64,000 nt of DNA from CAYQJL01 sp964612295. Lineage in GTDB: Bacteria; Eisenbacteria; RBG-16-71-46; CAIMUX01; WJJG01. This document shows positions 34,028-42,655 of this stretch, one piece after another (within the stretch, counting starts at the first letter, position 1; every line of letters starts with the position of its first letter). The position numbers and the translations under genes are program-made. Below the pieces are notes generated by a model that worked only from the letters and a program-made list of their open reading frames with translations, was not told the origin of the DNA and did no database searches. The stretch is from NCBI GenBank assembly GCA_964612295.1, contig CAZTDY010000004.1:62001-126000 (forward strand), in the 5' to 3' direction.

Positions 34028-34771
34028 ATGATCCTGGAAGGCAAGAATGCGATTGTGACCGGTGGCAGCATCGGGATCGGTACCTCGATCGCGCTGGGGC
34101 TCGCCGAGGCGGGAGCCAACGTGGCCCTCAATTACCGCAAGCACGCGGATGAAGCCAACGCCGTGGTCGGCAAGATCGAGGCGATGGGTCGCCGGGGGCT
34201 GGCGGTGCAGGCGGATGTCGCCTCGCTGAAGGACGCCAAGGCCATGGTCGCCCGCGTGGTGGAGGATTTCGGTTCCGTCGACATCCTGGTCTGCAATGCG
34301 GGGATCAACCGCGATGCGGTCATCTGGAAGATGGACGAGGATCAGTGGGACCAGGTCATGAATGTCAATCTCAAGGGCTACTTCAACTACATCCGGGCTG
34401 TGGCCCCCCGCTTCCGTGAGCAGAAGAGCGGGCGCATCATCAATATCACCTCCATCAATGGGCTGCGCGGCAAGTTCGGGCAGTCCAACTACGCCGCCTC
34501 CAAGGCGGGGATCGTCGGCTTGACCAAGACCGTGGCCCGCGAGCTGGGCCGCTCCCTGGTCACGGTCAACGCGATCGCTCCGGGGATGATTCTGACGGAC
34601 ATGGCCCGCGGTCTGGAGCAGAAGTGGCTCGACGCCGCCACCGCCGAAACGGTGTTGGGTAAGCTGGGCGAGTGCGAAGATGTCGCTCACCTGGTGGTTT
34701 TCCTGGCTTCGAATCTGGCGGGGCATGTCACCGGGCAGGTGATCTCGGTCGATGGAGGCCAGTACATCTAG
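34028..34771 (+). CDS. Short-chain dehydrogenase/reductase (FabG-like)
   Basis: This is a 247-residue classical SDR. It has the cofactor motif TGGSIGIGTSIALGLAEAG, the NAG motif LVCNAGINRD, the active-site serine in NITSINGLRGKFGQ, and the YxxxK pair in NYAASKAGIVG. The C-terminus ends HVTGQVISVDGGQYI, as in FabG/PhaB-type 3-oxoacyl reductases. The second glycine of the usual TGxxxGIG turn is a serine (GGSIGIG), which is tolerated in the family. AUG 34028 is taken because GGGGAGGAAG sits just upstream. It could act on 3-hydroxyacyl-CoA or cyclic hydroxy-CoA intermediates. Confidence 0.85.
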   Translation: MILEGKNAIVTGGSIGIGTSIALGLAEAGANVALNYRKHADEANAVVGKIEAMGRRGLAVQADVASLKDAKAMVARVVEDFGSVDILVCNAGINRDAVIWKMDEDQWDQVMNVNLKGYFNYIRAVAPRFREQKSGRIINITSINGLRGKFGQSNYAASKAGIVGLTKTVARELGRSLVTVNAIAPGMILTDMARGLEQKWLDAATAETVLGKLGECEDVAHLVVFLASNLAGHVTGQVISVDGGQYI

Positions 34772-34808
34772 CCGCAGGTCCAGAGCCTGCGGGCGCAAGG
34801 AGAGATCA

Positions 34809-35645
34809 ATGGCAGAGGAGTTCGTCCTTCTGGAGCGCGCCAAGGAAAGCGAGCACATCGCGGTATTGACCCTCAACCGGCCTGAAGCAGGCAATGCGCT
34901 CAACACGCCGATGCTCAAGGCCTTCGCCACGCGGCTCGATGAAATCCAGGCCGAAACGAGTTTCCGAGTCATGGTGATGCGTTCGGTCGGGAAGCACGCC
35001 ACCTTCGGGGCCGATCTCAAGGAACTCGTGGTCGAGGCAGGCGACGGCTACGAAAACATGCCGCGGGATGAGGCGGGCACACATGTCGAGGATGGACGCA
35101 TCGTGGCCCGCAAGCTGTTCAAGCTCCGCGTGCCGACGATCGGCATTGCACACGGCTTCTGTCTCGGAGGCGGAGCCGAGTTCTACACGCAGTGTGACGT
35201 GTTATACGGCGCGTCGGGGGGCAAGGATGAGGGCGGGCTGATGTACGGTTTTCCGGAACCGACCATCGGAGTGATGGCCGGTTGGATGGGACCGGAGATG
35301 CTCATTCGGAGGATCGGCGCCGGTCATGCACGCGACCTTCTCTTGAGCGGGCGTTTCGTCGGCAGCGATGAAGCACTGGCAATGGGAGTCGTCCAGGCCC
35401 TCTTCCCTCAGGACGAATTGCTCGGCCGGGCTCTGGCATGGGCGCAGAAGGTCATCGCCAATGCGCCCCTGGCAATCGAGTCGACGCGCCGCACGCTCAA
35501 TCGAGTCCAGTACCCCGACTTTGACGCCGTCCTCGCGGCGACAGGTGCGGAGACCGTCGACAACCTGATGACCGCCGATTTCGTCAAAGGGGCCACCAAG
35601 ATTCTGAAGAAGTCGAAAGAGCAGCCGAACTACGAGCGGCGTTAG
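34809..35645 (+). CDS. Enoyl-CoA hydratase/isomerase family protein
   Basis: This is a 278-residue crotonase-fold protein. The CoA-binding strand is VLTLNRPEAGNALNTPML, the first oxyanion-hole region KHATFGADLKEL, and the second GIAHGFCLGGGAEFYTQCD followed by FPEPTIGVMAGWMG carrying the probable catalytic glutamate. In this setting it may be the dienoyl-CoA hydratase (BamR/Dch) that acts between BamB and Had, or a beta-oxidation hydratase; the sequence alone does not decide. AUG 34809 has AAGGAGAG upstream; the upstream part of the open frame lacks a start signal. It is 16 bases before the thiolase. Confidence 0.82.
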   Translation: MAEEFVLLERAKESEHIAVLTLNRPEAGNALNTPMLKAFATRLDEIQAETSFRVMVMRSVGKHATFGADLKELVVEAGDGYENMPRDEAGTHVEDGRIVARKLFKLRVPTIGIAHGFCLGGGAEFYTQCDVLYGASGGKDEGGLMYGFPEPTIGVMAGWMGPEMLIRRIGAGHARDLLLSGRFVGSDEALAMGVVQALFPQDELLGRALAWAQKVIANAPLAIESTRRTLNRVQYPDFDAVLAATGAETVDNLMTADFVKGATKILKKSKEQPNYERR

Positions 35646-35661
35646 ATTCAAGGAGGAGTAG

Positions 35662-36867
35662 ATGGCGTTCCCACTCGATCCCCCCGTCATGGTCATGGCC
35701 GGTGCCCGCACCGCATGGGGCAAGTTCACCGGAAGTCTGAAGGAGTTCACCGCCACCGATCTTGCGGTCATGGCGTCCCGCGGGGCCATCGAACGCAGCG
35801 CGGTGTCGCCCGAGAAGTTCGGCCACACCGTGATGTCGGTCACCCGCGCCACGAGCAGCCTCGACGCGCACCATATGGGTCGTCATGTGGGTCTCAAGGC
35901 CGGGCTGCCGCTCGAGGCGGGTGGCCTCATGCTCAACCGGCTCTGCGGGGGATCGATGCAAGCGATGGTCAACGGTGCCTACATGCTCCAATTCGGGGAG
36001 GCCGAGTACGTCCTGACCGGCGGCACCGAGAGTCTGAGCAACTGCCCCCATTCAATGTGGGGCCTGCGCACTGGGCTGGGACTAGGCCAGGGGGCGATGC
36101 ACGACACCCTCTGGGATGGTCTGGTCGACACCTACTGCAACCTGGGCATGGGACCTACCGCCGAGAAGTTGGCCGAGCAATACGGTATCACCCGCGATGA
36201 AGCCGACGAGTTTGCGTTGCGCAGTCAGACGCTCACGGCAGCCGCCCAGAAGGAGGATCTCCTCGACGAGGAAATCGTCCCGGTCGAGTACACGGTATCT
36301 CGCAAGGAGAAGGGGCAGTTGACGGCGGATGAGAACCCCCGGCAGACCACGATCGAGAAACTGGGCAAGCTGCGCGCGGCTTTCGTGAAGGATGGGCAGG
36401 TCACGGCCGGCAATGCCTGCGGCTTGGCCGACGGAGCCGCGGCGGTGGTCATCGGCTCGGCCGCTGCCGCCCAACGTGACGGCCTCGAGCCACTGGGCGA
36501 GTTACTCGCATGGTCGGCGGTCGGCGTCGCCCCCGATATCATGGGGATCGGTCCGGCCCCGGCAATCCGCACCGTCCTCGAGCGATCCGGGATGACCTTG
36601 GATCAGATCGGTCTCTTCGAAATCAACGAGGCGTTCGCCTGCCAGGTGCTCGCCGTCTTGAAGGAGCTGGGTCTGGAGCAGGACCGGGTGAATGTGCAGG
36701 GCGGGTCGATCGCCCTGGGTCACCCGCTGGGAGCGACCGGCGCGCGCCTGATCCTCTCGCTACTTCTCCAGATGCGTCGCAAGAAGGTCAAGTACGGCAT
36801 CTGCAGTGCCTGCATTGGTGGCGGACAGGGAATGGCGGTTTTGTTGCGCAATCCGCAGGTGGCCTAG
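35662..36867 (+). CDS. Acetyl-CoA acyltransferase (thiolase)
   Basis: This is a 401-residue canonical thiolase with complete active site: nucleophile in LNRLCGGSMQAMVNGA (about C95), the NEAFA motif in FEINEAFACQVLAV, the histidine in ALGHPLGATGARL and the second cysteine in SACIGGGQGMAVL. It would cleave 3-oxoacyl-CoA with CoA, for example at the end of the ring-opened chain's beta-oxidation. It closes the plus-strand catabolic operon and is followed by a hairpin terminator. AUG 35662 has GGAGGAG just upstream. This thiolase is conventional, unlike those at 17.9 kb and 54.2 kb. Confidence 0.9.
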   Translation: MAFPLDPPVMVMAGARTAWGKFTGSLKEFTATDLAVMASRGAIERSAVSPEKFGHTVMSVTRATSSLDAHHMGRHVGLKAGLPLEAGGLMLNRLCGGSMQAMVNGAYMLQFGEAEYVLTGGTESLSNCPHSMWGLRTGLGLGQGAMHDTLWDGLVDTYCNLGMGPTAEKLAEQYGITRDEADEFALRSQTLTAAAQKEDLLDEEIVPVEYTVSRKEKGQLTADENPRQTTIEKLGKLRAAFVKDGQVTAGNACGLADGAAAVVIGSAAAAQRDGLEPLGELLAWSAVGVAPDIMGIGPAPAIRTVLERSGMTLDQIGLFEINEAFACQVLAVLKELGLEQDRVNVQGGSIALGHPLGATGARLILSLLLQMRRKKVKYGICSACIGGGQGMAVLLRNPQVA

Positions 36868-36880
36868 TGCCATGACTGGA

Positions 36881-36908
36881 GGGCCACCCGCAGCCGAGTG
36901 GGTGGCCC
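36881..36908. terminator. Hairpin between convergent genes, probable bidirectional terminator
   Basis: GGGCCACCC (36881-36889) and GGGTGGCCC (36900-36908) form a perfect 9-base GC-rich stem with a 10-base loop. It begins 13 bases after the thiolase stop and lies 24 bases from the end of the minus-strand secreted-protein gene. The U-tract is weak on either side, so it may rely on stem strength or Rho. Confidence 0.65.
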
Positions 36909-36932
36909 GCTGGTTTCGACACGCCGGGCTTG

Positions 36933-37763
36933 TCATTGGTCGATCTTGATGGTCTTGATCTTGGATGGGGTCCCATCAACGACCAGCTTGATCAAATAGA
37001 GACCTTGGCTACATCCACGCGCATCCCACTTGAACGCATGCACGCCTCCCGTTTGAAACCCGGGGAGAAACTGCTCTACCAGACGCCCCTGTACGTCGAA
37101 GATGCCCACAGAGACATCAGCAGCCTTGGGCAGAGTGTATCGAATGGATGTCTCCTGTCCGAAGGGCGCCGGGTACACGACCAAGTCGGCACCGTGCTCC
37201 GGTGCCGGTCCGGCGGAACTCCCCTGGCTCGTGTTCCGTATGCTGATTGCGCTGAACCACACGTCACCGGGATAGTCGTCCTCGGGCGTCTCGTTCGTAT
37301 CCCTTGATAGAGCGAGATGGAAGATTGGTCCTTCAGTCATGAAACCCGGAGTGATGATCTCAGAAGAGCCCAGTTGATCAACACCCCAACCGGAGTCGAT
37401 CGTCTGAGGGACGGAGCAGTAGGTTTCACCGTCGAAGGCAGGCTACCCGGGGCTGTCCGAGCTGACCATCGCGCAGAAGCAGACCTCACCCTCTACATCG
37501 AGAGCGGCGGGGATGAAGTAGACTGTGATGGTAATCTCGGCTGCACCGCGCAGTTCTTCCGGAAACGGAATCGTTGTCGCGGATGGTTCCCAGGAGTCGG
37601 CGCGGGTGAAGAGCACGCCGCGCCGACCGTGGGTCATCGACTCGGGATTGGGATTGTGGAAATCGGCCGGTGTCAGAATGGTCTCCGCCTGTGCGGTGCC
37701 GAAGAGGGCAGCCATGATGAAGACCGCTACCAGACCGTACGTAGGATAATCACGCAGATTCAT
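36933..37763 (-). pseudogene. Secreted protein with FlgD/T9SS-type C-terminal domain, interrupted by an in-frame amber codon
   Basis: AUG 37763 opens a signal peptide (hydrophobic YGLVAVFIMAALFGTAQA) and a beta-rich domain (AAEITITVYFIPAALDV, VCFCAMVSSDSPG). TAG at 37443-37445 stops it. The same frame continues without shift (PAFDGETYCSVPQTIDSGWG) into a segment ending with a FlgD/FnIII-like sorting domain (VVYPAPFGQETSIRY, VSVGIFDVQGRLV, HAFKWDARGCSQGLYLIKL). Read through, the product is 275 residues plus the amber position. A separate start at 37340 has no signal peptide and would leave the sorting domain in the cytoplasm. A single base change explains the stop; amber suppression is possible but unsupported. 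Confidence 0.75.
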
Positions 37764-38071
37764 ATCGGGCCTCCTTGCACCTGCATTGGTTGCAGCGACG
37801 ACGGAGATATTGACCATTAGTTTTCGGTGGGAAGGCTACTCCGAACACACGTAGCTCGTAGGAACTGTGCCCTTTGCGGGACCGCCGACGCTATCCATTG
37901 ATGAAGATGGATTGTCCTCTCGGCGGGCGGCTGGTAACCTCCCGTCACCGGGGTCGAGTTCTGTCAAGAGCACGATCGTCGACGATACGGGCGCGCCAAC
38001 GTTGTGCCCTGTCAGTCGCACTCGCGAGGAATCGGATCGGCCCGTCTGCAAAGCGGGAGAATGGATCGGGA
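37764..38071. other. 308-base divergent intergenic region
   Basis: This gap separates the interrupted secreted-protein gene (minus) from the TPR-CHAT gene (plus) and should hold both promoters. TTGACC with weak downstream AT sequence occurs near 37811 on the plus strand, but no convincing -10 is seen. Open frames through the region have no homology-like features or start signals. I see no repeats, RNA gene or terminator here. Confidence 0.5.
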
Positions 38072-41000
38072 GTGACCTATCTTGTGAGGTTCATATCGAT
38101 CGCTCTGTTGTCGGCCTTGATCCCGGCCCTGTCTCTGCACGCGGAGCCTACCCTGAGCGGCGCGGATTCAAGCTGGGCCGAGGTTCTTCGTGGCCAACAC
38201 AGCGAAGCCGCAGAATCAGCAAGGCGAATCCTCGCCGGTGACCCGGAGAATGCCCGCGCCGCCTGCTGTTTGGCAGAGGCTCTTTCTCGATCGGGACGCA
38301 CGGAAGAGGCCACTGCCTACTTCCGAAACCTGGAACTCGCCAACCCCACGTCCTCTTTGGGGCCGCTCGGTCTCGGAGTCATCGCGACCTGGCAGAATGA
38401 CTTCGCACTGGCTGAGGTTCTGATCAACCGTGCCCTCGCGCTGGACCCCGTCAATGGAGCACCCATCACGGAGCTGGTATGCCGAGAGAGGTTGGGGCTG
38501 ACCTTCCTTCGCGCGGTTCGTCCGGATGAAGCCTCCGCATGCTTCGAGCGAGTCTTGGCCATGGCTGACAGCTTCGGTGAGACACTGGCCTCTATCCATG
38601 CAAACTACAACTTGGGGTACACGCGGCTCAACCTAGGCCTGATGGAGGAGGGAAAGGGTCATCTGGAACTCGCGCGCCAGGGGGGACGGCGTTTCCAGCT
38701 GTTCGATCTGACAGGCGACACCGAGATCCTCCTGTCACTTCTGTCTCGCTGGGAGATGGATCTGGACGCCAACCTGACCCACCTTGAATCTGCGCTGACA
38801 GCGTACGAGAGTGCCGGCAACTTTTCCCGGCAGGCCGCGTGCCTAAGACACATGGCGACGACGGCGACCCATCTGCGCGAGCCAACCGTGGCTATTCAGA
38901 GGCTGCGTCGCGGCCGGTTCTTGGCCTTAGCGGCTAGGGACAACCAGGAGGCCAATGCTTGCCTGGCGAACCTCGCTCAGATCAACCACAACCTGGGAGA
39001 CTTCGATCAGGCAGTGCGACAATGGCAGGAAGCCATTCGTGTCGCCGGTGACATGTGGCCGAAAGAATGGCTTGCGGGGACCTTGACCGCCGTCGGCAAG
39101 ACCTTGCTCAGCCAGGACCGGCAGGATGAAGCCCTCTTGCACATCGAGCGAGCACTGAACACCCTTGATCAAACCAGCCATGGCGAGGCCTATTCGTCAA
39201 CCTTGCGAGAACTGGGCAGGGCTTTGATCAAGGCGAATAGAACAGCCGAGGGGATCCAACGACTACAAGAGGCCACCGCTGTCGCCGCACAATGGGATCT
39301 TCCCCTGGAGAAGGGCTTGGCCCTCAACGAATTGGGCCACGCCCAGTTGGCGCAGTCCAATCTGTCACAGGCCGAGGAGGCATTTGCTGAAGCTGCGGAA
39401 CTCGTGTCCGGGAAGAACCACTACGAAACAGAGATATCCACCCTGTCCGGACAGGCGAGGATTGCCAGGCAGCAGGGCAGAAGCATCGAGGCGCTGTCCG
39501 TACTGTCCGAAGCGACGGAGATCGCGGAGGGTGTGCGTCGGCGTTCGCGTGGCCCCACGACCGTGCGGCAGAGCACCGCCGGCAGCAGCCGACAGCTGTA
39601 CGAAGAGATGATCGATCTGCTCCACGAGATTCACACGCGGCAACCGACCCAAGGGTTCGACCGGCGGGCTTTCAACATTGTGCAAATGGCCAAGGCTCGT
39701 TCGCTTCTCGACATGCTGATGGAGGCCGAGCTCAACCTGCGGTTCCGAGCCCATTCATCATTTCAACACCGGGAGCAAGAGATCCTTGTCGAGATCGCCG
39801 GCCTGATCGCACGAGAGCAAGCCGAAGCGTCGGAAGAGGCTGAACAGATCGAATCGGAAATCGAGGATCTCGAGGATGAACTGGCGCTGCTGGAAATCCA
39901 GATCCGCGAAGCCGATCCACGCTATGCCGAGATCCTCTATCCTCAACCTTCCACCCTTGCGGACCTGCGGAGTCAGGTGCTCAAAGGTGGCGAGTTACTT
40001 CTCGAGTATTGCCTGACCGACAGTGCGTCCTATCTTTGGGCGGTCACCTCTGATTCGTTTGGAATGTACCGGCTTCCCGCCAGAAACGTGATCGAAGAAC
40101 AGGTGAACGCGCTCCTACCTCTACTCAGGGACTACAATCTCACAGGTTCCGACCCGGCCTATTTTGCCGCCGCAGTCAGCGAGCTGTCCCGGATGTTGAT
40201 CGGGCCCGTGTTGGACGACCTGGCTGACGCCCGGCGCGTGATCATCACTCCGTACGGCATCCTTCACTACTTGCCCTTTGAAGTGCTCCTGACCGAGGAT
40301 TCGACGGGACCCGCGCAGGCAGGTGCTTACAGTGCCCTTCCCTATCTTATCTCGAGCACCGACGTGCTCTACGCACCATCGGTAAGCGCCCTGGCCAGGC
40401 TGAGGGTGGCCGCCGAAGCGGATTCCGTTCCGCCAGCCACTGAACTGTTGCTGGTGGGTGCATCCGCGCAGCAGGCACGGGAACAACTGAGTGCCTTTGC
40501 TTGGTCGCTACGAGCCGGTGAGCCCATCCCACAGGCCTTTGTCCCCGATGAGGTCAACAGCCTGCGAGGCATGTTTCCAGAGAGTCGGCGTACCGTTCTC
40601 GTGAACAAGGAAGCAACACCCACGCGTTTCAAGCAGGCAGCGGAGCGAGGCTCATACCGTCTCGTCACTTCGCCGCCCACGGGGTGTTCAACGAGCGCAG
40701 GCCGCAATTCTCGGGATTGCTGCTGAACCAGGACGAGGCCGCAGGAGATGACGGGTTTCTCATGATCGGCGAAGTTCTCCCATTAGATCTAGACTGCGAA
40801 CAGGTGGTTCTCGCAACCTGTTCTTCCGCCCTCGGAAAAGAGATCACCGGCGAAGGCCTGATCGGGTTGACTCAGGCCTTCCTGTACGCGGGGGCTAGAT
40901 GCGTGGTAGCAACCTTGTGGGAAGTTTCCGGAAAACCGACCTCGCTCTTCATGCGCGAGTTCTATGGTGATTTGGTCAACACTCACACCCGGGATCGAAA

Positions 41001-41124
41001 TCACGCTCTTTGCGAAGCGAAGCGCGTGCTGATCCGTGACGAGGGCAAGCTCTGGGAAGAGGGCGTCCCCCTCTCCCACCCTTTCTTTTGGGCAGGATTC
41101 GTGATGATTGGTGAGGGCTCCTGA
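38072..41124 (+). pseudogene. Secreted TPR-CHAT (caspase-like) protease, frameshifted just before the catalytic histidine
   Basis: The GTG at 38072 opens a signal peptide (FISIALLSALIPALSLHA) and about twelve TPR-like helical pairs (for example AAESARRILAGDPENARAA and FDQAVRQWQEAI) to about residue 530. A charged coiled coil follows (EEAEQIESEIEDLEDEL), then a CHAT protease domain (LLLEYCLTDSASYLWAV onward, VIITPYGILHYLPFEVLL). After YRLV the frame is lost at 40666/40667: one missing C turns HFAAHG into a 15-residue out-of-frame tail. The other frame continues to 41124 and holds the cysteine motif VVLATCSSALG. Repaired length is about 1016 residues. Upstream in-frame codons before 38072 lack a signal peptide. 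Either a natural lesion or an error; histidine and cysteine are now in separate frames. Confidence 0.8.
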
Positions 41125-41145
41125 GACTGCAGAGGTCTCGTACCG

Positions 41146-42042
41146 TCACTCAGAACACACGTAGCCCACCATCCCATCGAGCGTCTGACCGACGTAGTGG
41201 TACTCGCGCGCCTGAAGATCATCATCGAGGTGAACGAAGTTGGCGTAGTGGGAATCCACAGCCAGCATACGTTTGTGGACCCGTTCTTTGATATCGTCGT
41301 CCGACTCCTCGAGGAGGTGGCGAACCTCCTTTACCCAGTATACCATTTGCTCGCGAGCCGAGCGAAGACGACTCTCCGGATCGTCCACGATCCCGTAGTG
41401 CGGATAGGCCATACGGCGGGGCGTCGGACTGAGCGCCTCCAAGCGGCGGATCGACTCCAACGCGATATCCAAACGAAACCGCGGGGGCGTTGCCGGCCGC
41501 GTGTAGATGTGGTCGGGCAACGGTATCCGCAGGCCGGCCGCCTCCCCTACGAAGAGTATCTCCCCGTGCATGAAGGAGAGATGATGGGCGGCATGGCCGG
41601 GGGTGCTCAAGATCGTGATCCCGGCGCGCTGGGCGGTCGCCCACTCTGTGATCTTCTCGGCCGGCACGGGATTCGGGATCTGGTAGGCTTGGGCGATCGG
41701 CCCCAGGACCCCCAGGGATCCCTCCCACAGGCGCGCTGGGTCGATCAGATGCTCCCTTGCGCGTTCGTGGCAAACCACGCGGGCGTCCGGAAAGGCCGCT
41801 AGAACATCAGCGGCGGCCCCCGCGTGATCCAGATGAACGTGCGAGACGAGGATGTAGTCCAGGCGCTGGACACCCTTGGCGCGCAATGCGCCGATCACGC
41901 GATCGGCGGTGGCTCTCGGCCCCGGATCGACGATGTAGGTCAGCTCGTCGGTGATCCACGCCCAGCAACTCAGGAACTTGCGGTGGCCGATCAGGTCCTG
42001 ATCAAGATCGATCATCTGCAGGGCAGGACTACGCACCGCCAT
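41146..42042 (-). CDS. Metallo-beta-lactamase-fold hydrolase
   Basis: This is a 298-residue protein with the MBL metal motif SHVHLDHAG (HxHxDH), then the histidine in LSTPGHAAHHLSF, the acidic ligand near ILFVGEAAGL and a late histidine in MAYPHYGIVD. The C-terminal helical extension (SAREQMVYWVKEVRHLLEES) is like that of glyoxalase-II-type or thioesterase-type members. Its start overlaps the end of bamI by 14 bases, so it is the last gene of the bam operon. A CoA-thioester hydrolase that prevents CoA trapping is a plausible but unproven role. AUG 42015 is an alternative start. Confidence 0.82.
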   Translation of the reverse strand: MAVRSPALQMIDLDQDLIGHRKFLSCWAWITDELTYIVDPGPRATADRVIGALRAKGVQRLDYILVSHVHLDHAGAAADVLAAFPDARVVCHERAREHLIDPARLWEGSLGVLGPIAQAYQIPNPVPAEKITEWATAQRAGITILSTPGHAAHHLSFMHGEILFVGEAAGLRIPLPDHIYTRPATPPRFRLDIALESIRRLEALSPTPRRMAYPHYGIVDDPESRLRSAREQMVYWVKEVRHLLEESDDDIKERVHKRMLAVDSHYANFVHLDDDLQAREYHYVGQTLDGMVGYVCSE

Positions 42043-42655
42043 TTCCCCCCGGGGCGGCGCTGGAAGATGGCGCGGGGAACGCGAGCGCCTCGGTCAGGAC
42101 GAACGCCGCCTGAAGATACGCTGTCGGACAGAGGGGGAAACACTCCTTGCAGCTGTGGCACTCCTTGGAGGCAATGGAGGGTATGAAGCTGATTTCCTTC
42201 TTGGTTCCTCTCTCCACGAATCCAACCGCGTTCTTCTTTGCGACCTCCGTGCAGTATCTGACACACAGACCACAGTGAATGCAGAACGAGGTGTCCTTCT
42301 CAAAGCGGTTTCTGTCGGCCCCATACTGCTCGGCCAACTCCTGCAAAGCCGGGGAATCCGGGGCATGGGCCAGCAGCAGTTCCAGAAGCGTCTTGCGGAT
42401 TCTATCGACCTTCTCGGATCTGGTTCGAATCACTAGGCCCTTTTCAACCGGGTGAACACAGGACACAACGAGCTTTGTCGAATCGCCTTCGCCCACCTCG
42501 ACAATGCAGAGCCGGCAACACCCAAACGGCTCGAGCTTCTCGTGGTGGCAGAGGGTGGGGATCATTATCCCCACACTCTGGGCCGCCTCCAGGACGGTCA
42601 TCCCGGCCCTTGCTCCGACCTCTTGGCCGTCGATCTGTAAGGAGATTCCGCTCAT
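42029..42655 (-). CDS. bamI: BamI: NuoG-like iron-sulfur subunit of class II benzoyl-CoA reductase
   Basis: This 208-residue protein matches the N-terminal part of NuoG/FdhA-type subunits. A [2Fe-2S] ferredoxin domain has cysteines in IPTLCHHEKLEPFGCCRLC and SCVHP. The following region has [4Fe-4S] cysteine sets FCIHCGLCVRYC and ECHSCKECFPLCP. It ends with an Ala/Pro-rich tail. With BamG and BamH it would form the NAD-side module. Its start overlaps bamH (ATGA), and the start at 42655 was chosen because the longer frame reads through the bamH coding end. Order after bamH matches Geobacter-type bam clusters. Confidence 0.85.
   Translation of the reverse strand: MSGISLQIDGQEVGARAGMTVLEAAQSVGIMIPTLCHHEKLEPFGCCRLCIVEVGEGDSTKLVVSCVHPVEKGLVIRTRSEKVDRIRKTLLELLLAHAPDSPALQELAEQYGADRNRFEKDTSFCIHCGLCVRYCTEVAKKNAVGFVERGTKKEISFIPSIASKECHSCKECFPLCPTAYLQAAFVLTEALAFPAPSSSAAPGGNGGA

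Noticed and set aside
40655..40690. Programmed frameshifting as the explanation of the CHAT gene break
   Set aside because: No slippery X-XXY-YYZ sequence or stimulatory pseudoknot is visible, and the shift precedes an essential active-site motif.
37843..41165. 13-base direct repeat GAACACACGTAGC flanking the TPR-CHAT gene (about 37843 and 41153)
   Set aside because: Exact 13-mers are expected by chance many times in a 64-kb window; one copy lies in the coding end of the MBL gene. No other insertion signs.
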